Shown: positions 19,096-28,233, counted from the stretch's first letter. The stretch is 64,000 nucleotides of DNA from Marinoscillum sp965229915 (GCF_965229915.1 NZ_CBDDJZ010000001.1:4092001-4156000); one strand, 5' to 3'. Numbers and translations: made by a program. Notes: generated by a model not told the origin, from the sequence alone.

Positions 19096-19611
19096 ATGAA
19101 TCAAAAGGATTATAGCGTCAGCTGCCTAAATGGTTTTGTAGAGATAAATACAATATCTGCTGATGGTGAATATTACTATCAAATAACAAAACCCAAAGAG
19201 CATATGATGGGAAACTGGTCTTGTAGGATTAGATTTCTAAATCAAAAGAATGTTATCATATATGCCAATGAACGCAGGTTTGCTCATAGCTTGTTTGCAG
19301 AGAAATTTGAGGTAGTGAAATGGTCAAAATTTGGTTCTATTGCAATATTCTATGAGTACTTACGAAGTGAAGTTTATGATTTTGTCCTGCTAGATTTTGA
19401 AAACTCAATCATCCGGCGTTTACCTGTTGATAAACATGAGAAATCTGTGAAAGATATTATTACAAAGACAGCTTTTTTACGGAATGAGATAGTTGATTAC
19501 TTCGACTCCAACAAAGCCGGAGAAGAGCCAATGGTTGAAAAAGGGCATTTAGAGAAATCTTTACTTAGTTCTTTTTTTAAAGATCGCTGGCTTCCAAAAA
19601 TTAAAGGCTAA
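19096..19611 (+). CDS. Candidate immunity protein for the first Rhs toxin
   Basis: The ATG at 19096 follows the toxin stop by one base, giving 171 residues (MNQKDYSVSCLNGF...). An earlier in-frame ATG lies inside the toxin gene. It has no signal peptide, so the protein is probably cytoplasmic, which would place the toxin's target in the cytoplasm. Aromatic and acidic residues are frequent ('GSIAIFYEYL', 'YDFVLLDFEN'). I do not recognise the family. Position directly after a variable Rhs tail, small size and lower sequence conservation are the usual marks of an immunity gene. It is followed by a hairpin terminator and a convergent regulator gene that it overlaps by 4 bp. Confidence 0.65.
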   Translation: MNQKDYSVSCLNGFVEINTISADGEYYYQITKPKEHMMGNWSCRIRFLNQKNVIIYANERRFAHSLFAEKFEVVKWSKFGSIAIFYEYLRSEVYDFVLLDFENSIIRRLPVDKHEKSVKDIITKTAFLRNEIVDYFDSNKAGEEPMVEKGHLEKSLLSSFFKDRWLPKIKG

Positions 19612-19991
19612 ACGTCTTGAAGGACACTCGAAAGGGTGTCCTTTAGCTTTTTCTTGCCAATGAAGGCTTCCAGGATAGTAAAGATGGTTTTACGTTCCTC
19701 ATCGGATAGCCCCTCCATCAAGCGTATTTTTTCCATTAGCGTTTTATCGTAAGAGTTTACTTCCTGGATTGTATCAGAGGTGAATAGCTCAGCCAGTTCC
19801 ACGCCAAGCGCCTGAGCAACCCGTTCCAGTGTGCTGACGGATGGATCAGTCTTGCCGTTTTCAATACGGGAGTACCTTCCACCCTTTAGGGCTGGGGTAG
19901 AGAAGGTTTCTGCTTTGTTGTTCTTGTGGGTAACGGTGGATGTTGTTATATTCACTGTGTTAGATCTTGACGATCCTTTAACATTGTACAA
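19608..19991 (-). pseudogene. XRE-type regulator with damaged N-terminal HTH
   Basis: The 127-residue frame keeps the second half of an HTH_3 domain ('GRYSRIENGKTDPSVSTLER', 'VAQALGVELAEL') and a helical tail ('LSDEERKTIFTILEAFIGKK'). The first HTH helices, expected right before 'YSRIENG', are replaced by low-quality sequence (MYNVKGSSRSNTVNITTSTV...). The intact relative at 58118-58480 starts normally and shares the C-terminal helix pattern ('DDKSMVFKMIDSLLTKKKMK'). The 5' end lies only 13 bp from the start of the next fibre gene, so the regulator was probably cut when the fibre array recombined in. It may no longer bind DNA. A functional divergent HTH is the alternative. Confidence 0.6.
19620..19652 (+). 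terminator. Hairpin terminator after first Rhs toxin-immunity genes
   Basis: AAGGACAC (19620-19627) pairs with GTGTCCTT (19636-19643) across an 8-base loop and is followed by a T-rich run (ttagctttttct). It lies just after the immunity stop codon and inside the 3' end of the convergent regulator gene. Confidence 0.6.
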
Positions 19992-20004
19992 AACTTCACT
20001 TAAT

Positions 20005-21227
20005 ATGAAAAAAGCCTTATATCCTGTTTTGTTTATTTATTTTTCATGGACGAATGCTCAAATATTAACCTCTGAAGTAAAAGTAGAGCCAACTGGAAAT
20101 ATTGAAATATTACTTCAATATCTGGGAATTTGGGCGTAGGAACTGAAGCTCCAACTCAAAAATTAGATGTTGATGGGAATATCAGGTGGGGGTTCACTCC
20201 GCATTCCAATTGGGGGCAAGGGTTACTTTCGCAAAATTCAGGATGGGCCTCTGGTAATTACCCAACATTAGGTAGTGACGGCAATAAAAGCTTGATCATG
20301 CTCCATAACCCTCACATACCATTTAGGTCAGATAATGTTGTTTCTAATTATATGGGTAAATCTGGAATAAAAATGGCCACAGACGTCAATGTCTCTAATT
20401 GGTGGGAAATGGGTTTGGGTGGCGATTTCTTTTACATCTATCGCAATAACTCACAAGAACTGATGAGGATTAAATCTAACGGTAATGTTGGAATTGGTAC
20501 TTCCAACCCAGTGGAGAGAATGGATGTGTCTGGAAATCTCAAATGGGGAACCAACGGATCAGAGTCATGGGGAGTAGGTCTACTCACTATGGAGTCAGGT
20601 TGGTCCTCCAACAGATATCCCACCTTAGGTAGTATAAGTGGCAGCTCTGGAAGTTTAATAATGTTTCATAATCCCCATATTCCGTTCAGATCTGATAATT
20701 CAATTAGCGGATATGCTGGAAAAGCGGGTATTCGGATGGCAGCTGATCAAAATGTGTCTTCATGGTGGGACATGGGGTTAGCCGGGGATTTCTTTCATAT
20801 TTACAGAAATGGGGTAGGGGAGCTGTTCCGAATTTCATCTTCAGGAAATGTTGGTATTGGGACACAAAATCCAAGTTACAGATTAGAAGTAGCTGGTACT
20901 GTAAGGGCAAATACCTTTAGTGCTGTTGCACCACCTTGGTCAGACTTTGTGTTTGAGCCGGAATATAAACTGCTAACACTCGAAGAAGTGGAACAGCACA
21001 TCCAGGAGAAGGGTCATCTTCCGGAAATTCCTAGTGAGGCAGAAGTGACCGAAAACGGCATCAACCTAGGGGAGATGAATGCCAAGTTACTCCAGAAGGT
21101 TGAGGAATTGACGCTTTACTTAATTGAGCAGAATAAGCAAATTCAGGCTCAGCAAAAGCAATTACAGTCCCAATCTGCCCTCATCGAACAACTTCAATGG
21201 GAGGTTTCAGAGTTGAAGACTAAATAA
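20005..21227 (+). pseudogene. Fibre-like protein, type C, frame-disrupted near its start
   Basis: A signal peptide (MKKALYPVLFIYFSWTNAQ) begins at 20005, but this frame stops at 20139. The body continues in another frame that opens after the TGA at 20103 ('TSISGNLGVGTEAPTQKLDV'). A single missing base between about 20104 and 20137 explains both. The body contains the same module twice ('GLLSQNSGWASGNYPTLG' and 'GLLTMESGWSSNRYPTLG', each followed by 'LIM(L/F)HNPHIPFRSDN' and 'NV(S/G)..WW(E/D)MGL'). It then ends as type C ('PWSDFVF', 'HIQEKGHLPEIPSEAEV', 'LLQKVEELTLYLIEQ') with a glutamine-rich coiled coil. The same module occurs once in the gene at 33466. The frame break is either a real mutation or a sequence error; restoring one base gives a full-length fibre gene. 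Confidence 0.75.
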
Positions 21228-21366
21228 GGACCTTGATAAGACTAACCTTTATTTGTGTAGACCTTTGCGAGTTCCTTAGTAAACACAACCTTTATTAATT
21301 ATCTAGATTAGAGCTGTGATCTCTTGGTCAGAACCTATACATGATTTTTCGATTGAAAATGTAATT

Positions 21367-22509
21367 ATGAAAAGAATTCTTTTAATAGTTGTTGCTGTGA
21401 TGTTGAGCACTTTAATTCATGCCCAGTGGAGTGTAAATGGCAATAATGTTGAAACTGATAAAAATATCAAATTAATTAATACAGGAGGTTATTTTTTCTC
21501 AATCACAAATAATAACAATGCCGCTGAGCCTACAAAAATGTTCGTGTCTGGTAATGCTTATACCAGAGGTCTTCAAATTGGAAGGGATGATGGAAATCAT
21601 CCAATAGTATTAACTGGAAAGGTGGGTATTGGCATATCGACTTCACTGACTTCTAAGTTTAACGTTTTTGGTCAAGATGCTGATTTCTATAGCGGTACTT
21701 TGGAAAACCGATTAAGAATGGGGCGAGATGTGAATCAAAATTTTACTTTCCATGTGAGTGATAATCACGGATTTATTGATTACCACCAAGATGAAGATGA
21801 AAATGGTGATCATGTACTTTGGATTAGAAATCTTGCCGATGGTACTTCTTCAAATAATGACATTAGATTTCAAACCGATGGCACGGATAGGATTACAATA
21901 AAGTCTAACGGAAATGTAGGGATTAATGATGTTACTCCATCATTTATGTTAGATGTCAATGGCACTGGAAGGTTTACTGATAACCTTCAAATAAATAACG
22001 CTAAATACATCTACATGGGATCGGTTAATGATAGAATAAAAGCGGAGAGTGGAAATATTGGAATATATCCCAACCAAAACATTTACTTGGGAGCTGTCAC
22101 AGGGGGACAAGAAATAAGGCATGTCACAGTATTTGAAAATGGTCAAGTAGCTATTGGGTCAAGCTCCACTGGAACCCATAAACTAGCAGTTGAAGGTTCC
22201 ATTGGCGCTAGAGAAGTCAAAGTAGAAGCCAGCGGCTGGTCAGATTTTGTCTTTGAGGCGGATTATGAACTGCTAACACTAGAAGAACTAGAGCAGCATA
22301 TCCAGGAGAAGGGTCACCTTCCGGAGATTCCAAATGAGGCTGAGGTAATTGAAAATGGTATCAACCTTGGGGAGATGAATGCCAAGCTACTCCAGAAGAT
22401 CGAGGAATTGACACTTTATCTCATAGAGCAGAACAAGGAGCTAAAGGAGGCCAAAGCCGAAATTCATGAACTTAGAAGTGAGGTTGCTACATTGAAAAAC
22501 GAATACTAG
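21367..22509 (+). CDS. Secreted fibre-like protein, type C C-terminus
   Basis: The ATG at 21367 gives a standard signal peptide (MKRILLIVVAVMLSTLIHAQ) and 380 residues; the upstream in-frame ATG at 21316 adds a non-signal leader. The body has 'VGIGISTSLTSKFNVFG', 'VGINDVTPSFMLDVNG' and 'VAIGSSSTGTHKLAV' motifs and a polar, asparagine- and aspartate-rich variable part. The C-terminus ('GWSDFVFEADYELL', 'EQHIQEKGHLPEIP', 'NGINLGEMNAKLLQKIEEL') leads into a coiled coil with 'LKEAKAEIHELRSEVATL'. Compared with its neighbour at 22825, the end from 'HKLAVEGSIGAREVKVEASG' on is almost the same while the N-terminal bodies differ, which suggests swapping of N-terminal parts onto a fixed end. Confidence 0.87.
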   Translation: MKRILLIVVAVMLSTLIHAQWSVNGNNVETDKNIKLINTGGYFFSITNNNNAAEPTKMFVSGNAYTRGLQIGRDDGNHPIVLTGKVGIGISTSLTSKFNVFGQDADFYSGTLENRLRMGRDVNQNFTFHVSDNHGFIDYHQDEDENGDHVLWIRNLADGTSSNNDIRFQTDGTDRITIKSNGNVGINDVTPSFMLDVNGTGRFTDNLQINNAKYIYMGSVNDRIKAESGNIGIYPNQNIYLGAVTGGQEIRHVTVFENGQVAIGSSSTGTHKLAVEGSIGAREVKVEASGWSDFVFEADYELLTLEELEQHIQEKGHLPEIPNEAEVIENGINLGEMNAKLLQKIEELTLYLIEQNKELKEAKAEIHELRSEVATLKNEY

Positions 22510-22824
22510 TCATTGATGAAATGTACTTAATATGTTTTCTCGGATTATGGAAAAGCTCTAACAAGCACATCTATAAACTTCAGATCCACCAAGTAGCTGA
22601 TACCTATCTCACATATCCGCGACCAAGCGGCTAGAATGTCTTGTGCTATCTCCCCGGTGTGGAAGAATTTAACCTGCCAGGAGCACTTGGTATGTAATAC
22701 TTTGAATACACCGGCCAATAAGCTATTTTTATCATAATTAAAAAAGCTCGGACTCCGGCCCGCTTTGCCGGTAGGCAGGTGCACTATTTGGGCATTATGA
22801 TCCAGTCACAATAAAACTAAATTC
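22510..22824. other. Intergenic stretch with no convincing gene
   Basis: This 315-bp gap is the longest within the first fibre array. It holds a GC-rich patch near 22749-22778 (gcccgctttgccggtaggca) unlike its AT-rich surroundings, of a kind seen in dispersed intergenic repeats. A 79-codon minus-strand frame has no recognisable domain. It may be the scar of a lost element; I see no terminator or RNA gene with confidence. Confidence 0.35.
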
Positions 22825-23826
22825 ATGAAAAGCATATTACTAATAATTTCATTGGGATTGAGCTTATCTACGTATGCTCAAATTGTTGGGAGCTTTTACG
22901 GCTCAACTGATGGAACAGAAAGTACGGATATAAAGATCGGCAAGAAAACTTCAGGGAGTACCAATTTCACCATAAGAACATATGATACGGGAGGTTCATC
23001 ATATCTCAGGTTTCACAGTTTACGATGGGGAGCTGGTTATACTTGGTCTAGAGAACATAGTGATGGTGTTGATCGCAACATTGCCTATCTCTTCGGATCT
23101 GGATCGGGTAATTATTTTCAATTATTTAAGGATAGTGATCAGGCAGTAACACTACAGTTGCACTCAAAAGGAGATTCATATTTCAACGGAGGAAATGTTG
23201 GGATTGGGACTTCCACTCCTACAAGTCTACTTCATTTGAAAAAAAATGCTGCCAGCAGTATTGGTCCTGTACTATACCTTCAAAACAATCAATATGATAA
23301 TTCTGATGAGGCTGGTTCACGTATTGCATTTTTTGGTTACACCGAAAACAGAAAAATATCAATTGATGGCATTATGCGAAATTCTGGTAAGCCGCATAGG
23401 CTGGAGTTCAACTTTGAAGAAGATGGCGCTATAATAAATGCAATGACTATGAAGCATAATGGCGCCGTTGGGATAAACACCTCAGAAACGGGCTCTCACA
23501 AGCTAGCTGTTGAAGGCTCCATAGGTGCCAGAGAAGTGAAAGTAGAAGCCAGTGGTTGGTCTGACTTTGTCTTTGAACCGGATTATGAGCTACTGACGCT
23601 AGAGGAAGTAGAGCAGCACATCCAGGAAAAGGGTCACCTTCCGGAAATTCCTAATGCCGCAGAAGTAACGCAAAACGGTATCAACCTTGGGGAGATGAAT
23701 GCCAAGCTACTACAGAAGATTGAGGAGCTGACACTTTATATGATAGAAATGAATAAGCGAATGAATCAAGTTGAAGCAGAGAACGCTGAACTTAAAAAAG
23801 AAGTTTCTATCTTGAAAAACGAGTAA
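22825..23826 (+). CDS. Secreted fibre-like protein, type C C-terminus
   Basis: A 333-residue protein with signal peptide MKSILLIISLGLSLSTYAQ. The variable body is rich in serine, glycine and tyrosine ('IVGSFYGSTDGTESTDIK', 'SYLRFHSLRWGAGYTW') and has two turn motifs, 'VGIGTSTPTSLLHL' and 'VGINTSETGSHKLAV'. The end is type C: 'SGWSDFVFEPDYELL', 'HLPEIPNAAEVTQNGINLG', 'KIEELTLYMIEMNKRM', then a short coiled coil. A central piece ('GSRIAFFGYTENRKISIDGI') resembles segments of phage-type fibre shafts in composition only. The gene is preceded by the 315-bp gap, so it may have its own promoter, though no good -7 box is visible. Confidence 0.87.
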   Translation: MKSILLIISLGLSLSTYAQIVGSFYGSTDGTESTDIKIGKKTSGSTNFTIRTYDTGGSSYLRFHSLRWGAGYTWSREHSDGVDRNIAYLFGSGSGNYFQLFKDSDQAVTLQLHSKGDSYFNGGNVGIGTSTPTSLLHLKKNAASSIGPVLYLQNNQYDNSDEAGSRIAFFGYTENRKISIDGIMRNSGKPHRLEFNFEEDGAIINAMTMKHNGAVGINTSETGSHKLAVEGSIGAREVKVEASGWSDFVFEPDYELLTLEEVEQHIQEKGHLPEIPNAAEVTQNGINLGEMNAKLLQKIEELTLYMIEMNKRMNQVEAENAELKKEVSILKNE

Positions 23827-23903
23827 AAGGCAATAATAAAACGCACTATATATGCTTCCTCAGTGCATGGACTAAGTTATTACATAGTCAATAATCACAT
23901 TAA

Positions 23904-24818
23904 ATGGAAATAGTTAGTATGGAAAGATTCTTTGGCATTTTCTTTTTCTTCTTGACAACATGTTTTAGCATTAAAGCACAGTTTATCCCTGTTGGAAGTA
24001 ATCTAAAACACTCTGCTAATAGTACTACTCTAACTATAATCCCAGAGGGTAATTCTGAAGGGACTCATATAGCAAGTGGTCAAGGTCTTAATCTCATATT
24101 TAACGATAATAATATTGGAACCGACGTTTTCACAATACGAGGACATGGAAACGCTTTTAATTCGTCAACCGAATTTCTAAGGATTAATCACCTTGGGAAT
24201 ATAGGAATTGGAACGCCGAATCCTGAAGCATTACTCCATGTTCAGAGAGATGATCAGGGAGCTATATTTAAATCTCTTAGATATAATGATATTAAACCTA
24301 TTTTTCAAGTAAGCGAATTTGATCCAAATGGTGGGGTAGTTGGCCAAACATGGGTCGGAAATCATAATAGAGATTTGCATATTGGTGCTGTTTTCGCTTC
24401 ATCTGGAACGATTGATCAAACAAAGGATCATCTTACAATAACTTCCCTTGGATATGTAGGAATTGGGACTACTTCTCCTCAATCTAAACTGGCGGTTGAG
24501 GGGCAAATTCGAGCTAGAGAAGTAAAAGTACTCGTGGACATAGGCACTAGCCCCGACTATGTTTTTGAGCCTGATTATGAACTCCGAACACTACAAGAGA
24601 CTAAAGAATATATCTCTGAAAACAAACACCTTCCGGAAATCCCATCAGCCAGCGAAATGGAAACCAAAGGAGTGGATTTGGGTGATATGAATATGCGCTT
24701 ATTAAAGAAGATTGAAGAACTGACTCTGTATCAGATCGAACTGCTGGAAAAACTTGAACAACAGAATGAGCAACTGCAGGAACAACAAAAGCGGATTGAC
24801 AAGCTTGAAAACAAATAA
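23904..24818 (+). CDS. Secreted fibre-like protein, divergent type D C-terminus
   Basis: A 304-residue protein; the ATG at 23919 (MERFFGIFFFFLTTCFSIKA) gives an equally good signal peptide and may be the true start. Two motifs, 'IGIGTPNPEALLHV' and 'VGIGTTSPQSKLAV', flank a short body. The C-terminal domain differs from the other types: 'VKVLVDIGTSPDYVF', 'ETKEYISENKHLPEIPSASE', 'VDLGDMNMRLLKKIEELTLY' (GDMN where others have GEMN). A glutamine-rich coiled coil follows (EQLQEQQKRID). It mixes features of types A and B and could be an ancestral or recombinant form. It sits inside a block of type C genes. Confidence 0.85.
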   Translation: MEIVSMERFFGIFFFFLTTCFSIKAQFIPVGSNLKHSANSTTLTIIPEGNSEGTHIASGQGLNLIFNDNNIGTDVFTIRGHGNAFNSSTEFLRINHLGNIGIGTPNPEALLHVQRDDQGAIFKSLRYNDIKPIFQVSEFDPNGGVVGQTWVGNHNRDLHIGAVFASSGTIDQTKDHLTITSLGYVGIGTTSPQSKLAVEGQIRAREVKVLVDIGTSPDYVFEPDYELRTLQETKEYISENKHLPEIPSASEMETKGVDLGDMNMRLLKKIEELTLYQIELLEKLEQQNEQLQEQQKRIDKLENK

Positions 24819-24947
24819 TACGGATAATAGAGACTGAAATCAATATAGGATCAAAGGGCTTAAATATGATAAGCAAACAAGAAACTTTGGTGTATACTCC
24901 TTCTGACAGTCGCTACGATCATTCCATCTGTTTTAAACTTACTTGAA

Positions 24948-26096
24948 ATGAAAAAAAATATAATAATTGCTATCTGTTTAGTCAAAAGCGGTTTCATTTA
25001 TGGGCAACTAAGCATTAATAGTGATAACTATACTAATGCAAGAATATCTGTCGGAGCTCAATCATATTGGGCACCGATTACCATCTATTCAAGAGCCAAC
25101 ACTACCAAAAATGAGGGAGTTGCTCTTGCTTTGGAAGGGACGAACTTTCCCGATATAGGATTTCGATTTAGGGCCAATGGGTCGAATTACTATCAAGTAT
25201 TATATGATGGATCTGCTATAAATTGGAAACACTATGAAGGAGGAAATTACATTCCGAAATTATCGCTAACAAACTCAGGTTTTTTAGGAGTTGGGATAAC
25301 AAACCCAGACACCAAGTTACATATCGAAGGAACTACCTCTACTTACAGTAGGATAGCAAACAGCGGAGGAAATACAAGGCTTACACTTGGCGCTGTAACA
25401 GATAGAAATATTATTTATAGTCAAGATTATAACGGTGGTGCCCAAACACTCAAACTTCAAGTGAACAATGAAAATAATTTTGTAATCAGACCTGATGGGA
25501 AAATAGGAATAGGAACGGCTGATCCTTCAGCAGAACTTGAAGTAAAGTCAGACACTAATGACAATGCTGAAATTCATATTAATTCATCCACTAGCGGAAA
25601 ACCTTCGATTCTCAGATTTCAAGATGCTGGGATAACTACCTGGGGTTTATTATCTCACTATCCAAATCCAGACAAACTAAGCATTTACAATTATCACAAT
25701 AACACGAATGCAATGGTTTTTGATATTAACGGCAATGTAGGAATTGGAACGAATAATCCTAATTCTAACTATAAACTTTCCGTTAATGGATCTATAAGAT
25801 CAAAAGAAGTGAAAGTTGAGGCTAATTGGTCAGACTTTGTGTTTGAGCCGGACTATGACCTACTTACGCTAGAGGAAGTAGAGCAGCACATCCAGGAGAA
25901 GGGTCACCTTCCAGAAATTCCAAACGAGGCTGATGTGACCGAAAATGGCTTCAACCTCGGTGAGATGAATGCCAAGCTACTCCAGAAGGTTGAGGAATTA
26001 ACGCTTTATTTGATTGAGCAGAATAAGCAAAATCAGTCGCAACAGGCGAGAATAGAACAATTAGAGAAGAAACTGGCCCAACTAGAGGAACGGTGA
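24948..26096 (+). CDS. Secreted fibre-like protein, type C C-terminus
   Basis: A 382-residue protein with an A-rich start and signal peptide MKKNIIIAICLVKSGFIYGQ. Three motifs, 'LGVGITNPDTKLHIEG', 'IGIGTADPSAELEVKS' and 'VGIGTNNPNSNYKLSV', punctuate the body; between them lie 'SRIANSGGNTRLTLGAVTD' and 'ILRFQDAGITTWGLLSHYP'. The end combines a type B-like lead ('SIRSKEVKVEANWSDFVF') with a type C remainder ('HIQEKGHLPEIPNEADV', 'GFNLGEMNAKLLQK'), so it looks like a B/C hybrid at the sub-type boundary, in line with its place between the C block and the B block. The coiled coil ends in 'RIEQLEKKLAQLEER'. It is the last gene of the first fibre array. Confidence 0.87.
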   Translation: MKKNIIIAICLVKSGFIYGQLSINSDNYTNARISVGAQSYWAPITIYSRANTTKNEGVALALEGTNFPDIGFRFRANGSNYYQVLYDGSAINWKHYEGGNYIPKLSLTNSGFLGVGITNPDTKLHIEGTTSTYSRIANSGGNTRLTLGAVTDRNIIYSQDYNGGAQTLKLQVNNENNFVIRPDGKIGIGTADPSAELEVKSDTNDNAEIHINSSTSGKPSILRFQDAGITTWGLLSHYPNPDKLSIYNYHNNTNAMVFDINGNVGIGTNNPNSNYKLSVNGSIRSKEVKVEANWSDFVFEPDYDLLTLEEVEQHIQEKGHLPEIPNEADVTENGFNLGEMNAKLLQKVEELTLYLIEQNKQNQSQQARIEQLEKKLAQLEER

Positions 26097-26190
26097 GTAA
26101 AGTCTGAGCCATTCGATCAATAATCACTACTAATAACGGCCCAATCACCGCATTAAATTCATAACATTTTCCCTTTGGGTTCGTTATCTG

Positions 26191-26223
26191 TTTGTAAATC
26201 AGTAAAATAGCTTGCTATTTTCG
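26191..26223 (+). promoter_or_regulatory. Candidate promoter with inverted repeat
   Basis: TTTG at 26191 and TATTTTCG at 26216 (one mismatch to TAnnTTTG) are 21 bp apart. They overlap an inverted repeat AAAATAGC-tt-GCTATTTT (26204-26221), which could be an operator or a weak terminator of the upstream gene. The next start codon is 46 bp downstream. Confidence 0.35.
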
Positions 26224-26268
26224 GATTTTTCATTAAATTTCCGCATTCATTTTCAATTAAGAACTCAT

Positions 26269-26463
26269 ATGGCACTTACTACACTTGCTATTGTTGCCCT
26301 TCCTGTATCTTTTTTCTTCCTATACCTGTACATCAATGCCTCTGCGGAGGTGGTGCGTCATAAGGAGGCAGAAAATGCTACTCACGGTACAGGCGTTAAA
26401 AACGGTATGGTTTTTAACCGAAAGCATTCGCGTACTGATGCAGATCAGGCAGTGATGGATTAA
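26269..26463 (+). CDS. Small membrane protein of unknown function
   Basis: A 64-residue protein from the ATG at 26269; the longer frame from 26212 adds residues that look untranslated and overlap the promoter candidate. The N-terminus is a membrane helix (about 3-23, 'LTTLAIVALPVSFFFLYLYI'). The rest is polar, with basic and acidic residues and 'GTGVKNGMVFNRKHSRTD'. It is followed 38 bp later by the unrecognised 540-residue membrane protein in the same direction, so the two may act together. I do not recognise a family. Confidence 0.6.
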   Translation: MALTTLAIVALPVSFFFLYLYINASAEVVRHKEAENATHGTGVKNGMVFNRKHSRTDADQAVMD

Positions 26464-26501
26464 TCCACAGGAGGTAGTAGAGTTGCCATACACCGTCATG
26501 T

Positions 26502-28124
26502 ATGGATACTAAATTCGAAAAGCTCTGCAGCTGGGCTGACTTTTTTGGTTGGGTCCCTAATGTAGAAGGCAGGGTGTTTTTTTCTCAAACACGTCCAAAC
26601 GACTATGGATACATTGATAATCTGGTAGCCAACTTCGTAGACTACCAGGATGATCATTTATCCACACGTTACCTGATGGCGACTACCCGTGCCAACCTTC
26701 AGGACACTTTACGCAGGAGTGAGGAATACTCTCAGTTTTGTGGAGATTATCGGTTCATATTCACTGGCAAGGTAAATGATCCGGCCCTGATGGAAACCTT
26801 TGGTAAGCAGGCTAGTTGGTCGGATAATGACAAAAAATATGATTTGATCGGCCAGTTGGTGGTCATTCACAACGAGCATAACTACTTACCCGACCTGGAA
26901 GTACGTCTCATGCAGCACCTGGCTCTTCTGGAAGCTCACAATCAGGAACATTTACGAAGGATCAGACAAGCCATTCACTACGACTCCTTAGCAGCAGGGG
27001 TAAAGGCGCAGAAGTTGATCCATGAGGAAGTTGAGAACTACTTGAATGCATTGGTTAGCTCCGATCAGACTACAATAGAAGCTGAAATCAGAAAAGCCAA
27101 GAGCCTCCCAGAACAGGAGCCTGTCTTTTATCGAATTTATCAATGTGATGTTTATATCGATCGGAGTGGGTTTTTATTCATGAAGGATCGTACCCCACAG
27201 CATTTCAGACATGATATTGTGGGAAATGGCGATTCGGATTATTTGAAGAAGACATTCAATCCACGATTTTTCAAAATTGCACTCTCCTTTATCAAGCAGA
27301 TTTTTCATGAAAATAAGAACCACCCAAGGAAGCATGATTCATTGATGGGCATAAGTATACTGAAAGGGCAGGATCCGGAGGAATTGCTTTTACACCAAAT
27401 TAATTACCTGAAAAAGGATGTCAATCAGATCAGGCATAGGTCGTCCTATGCCATAGATGATTTAATCGGATACCTAACATTTGGTAAATCATTTATCCTC
27501 ACCTGGCGTAGATTTGGAATGAATAAACGCTTGGTGAACGAACAGATGCTGATGCTGGACCATACCATTGACAGCCTTCAAAGCAAGCTTTTCAAAAATC
27601 GTTCAAGGATCAATGCCTTTTTGGATAAGTTCAGCTTACCATCCTTTCTTATTTTGCTAATACCAGCTCTCATATTAACTTCCAACCTCTTTGGGCAAGT
27701 CTACAAAGAAGAGGAGAAATCCATTGATCTCATACTGGTATGGGTGACGATCACCTTTACACTAGTGACACTGATTTATATGGGTAACATGACGATGAGG
27801 CATGGGAATGTCCTCAAGTGGATCAGGAAATCGAAAAATTACCCACTCAGGCTATTGCAAAGAATCGAAACCAAAATCTGTCGTTCGCGATCATTTGGTC
27901 AGGTCAAAATAAGATATGGTAGTTATGAGATCGAAAATTTGCCTGAAGTCAAACGAAGAATTGCAAATCAACGCATTGTCCTTCATCGGTGGCGACTGAA
28001 ACTCAATACATTGACCTCCAAAATTATCTTGAAATATATCTTGGGGCTTTTATTCTTGGCATCGTTGATTTTTGCTATTGTCGTTCTGGTGACTTCTGTC
28101 CTTTATCAAAAAACTGGTGGTTAG
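26502..28124 (+). CDS. Unrecognised 540-residue protein with C-terminal membrane segments
   Basis: The first 380 residues appear soluble and charged, with a coiled-coil-like stretch ('LPDLEVRLMQHLALLEAHNQ'), an aromatic-rich opening ('CSWADFFGWVPNVEGRVFF') and no signal peptide. Hydrophobic segments follow near 384-405 ('LPSFLILLIPALILTSNLF'), 413-435 ('LILVWVTITFTLVTLIYMG') and 512-537 ('YILGLLFLASLIFAIVVLV'). The large N-terminal part would be cytoplasmic. No Walker, GGDEF, kinase or protease motif is visible. It sits between the two fibre arrays and is the only long gene there not tied to the Rhs, fibre or pseudopilus families. It could be an inner-membrane regulator or anchor for them, which is a guess from position. 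Confidence 0.75.
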   Translation: MDTKFEKLCSWADFFGWVPNVEGRVFFSQTRPNDYGYIDNLVANFVDYQDDHLSTRYLMATTRANLQDTLRRSEEYSQFCGDYRFIFTGKVNDPALMETFGKQASWSDNDKKYDLIGQLVVIHNEHNYLPDLEVRLMQHLALLEAHNQEHLRRIRQAIHYDSLAAGVKAQKLIHEEVENYLNALVSSDQTTIEAEIRKAKSLPEQEPVFYRIYQCDVYIDRSGFLFMKDRTPQHFRHDIVGNGDSDYLKKTFNPRFFKIALSFIKQIFHENKNHPRKHDSLMGISILKGQDPEELLLHQINYLKKDVNQIRHRSSYAIDDLIGYLTFGKSFILTWRRFGMNKRLVNEQMLMLDHTIDSLQSKLFKNRSRINAFLDKFSLPSFLILLIPALILTSNLFGQVYKEEEKSIDLILVWVTITFTLVTLIYMGNMTMRHGNVLKWIRKSKNYPLRLLQRIETKICRSRSFGQVKIRYGSYEIENLPEVKRRIANQRIVLHRWRLKLNTLTSKIILKYILGLLFLASLIFAIVVLVTSVLYQKTGG

Positions 28125-28208
28125 GTCGGTTTGAATGTGATGACTTTGGTGTTAGTCAAGTACAATTCATTCCGTTTTGTTGGATGGTTTAAGAAAATTT
28201 CTCATTTT

Positions 28209-28216
28209 TATTTTTG
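28209..28216 (+). promoter_or_regulatory. Candidate -7 box of the 22-kb gene run
   Basis: TATTTTTG matches TAnnTTTG exactly and lies 17 bp before the start codon of the first gene in the long colinear run. It is followed by aacctaacctaacc; a similar 'acctaacc' precedes the Rhs genes at 34598 and 50467. No well-spaced -33 TTG is seen. Confidence 0.35.
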
Positions 28217-28233
28217 AACCTAACCTAACCGTT

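Noticed and set aside
22545..22784. 79-codon minus-strand frame in the 315-bp gap
   Set aside because: A faint resemblance of 'FIDVLVR' to Y1 transposases was considered, but no further motif supports it and the order of pieces is wrong.
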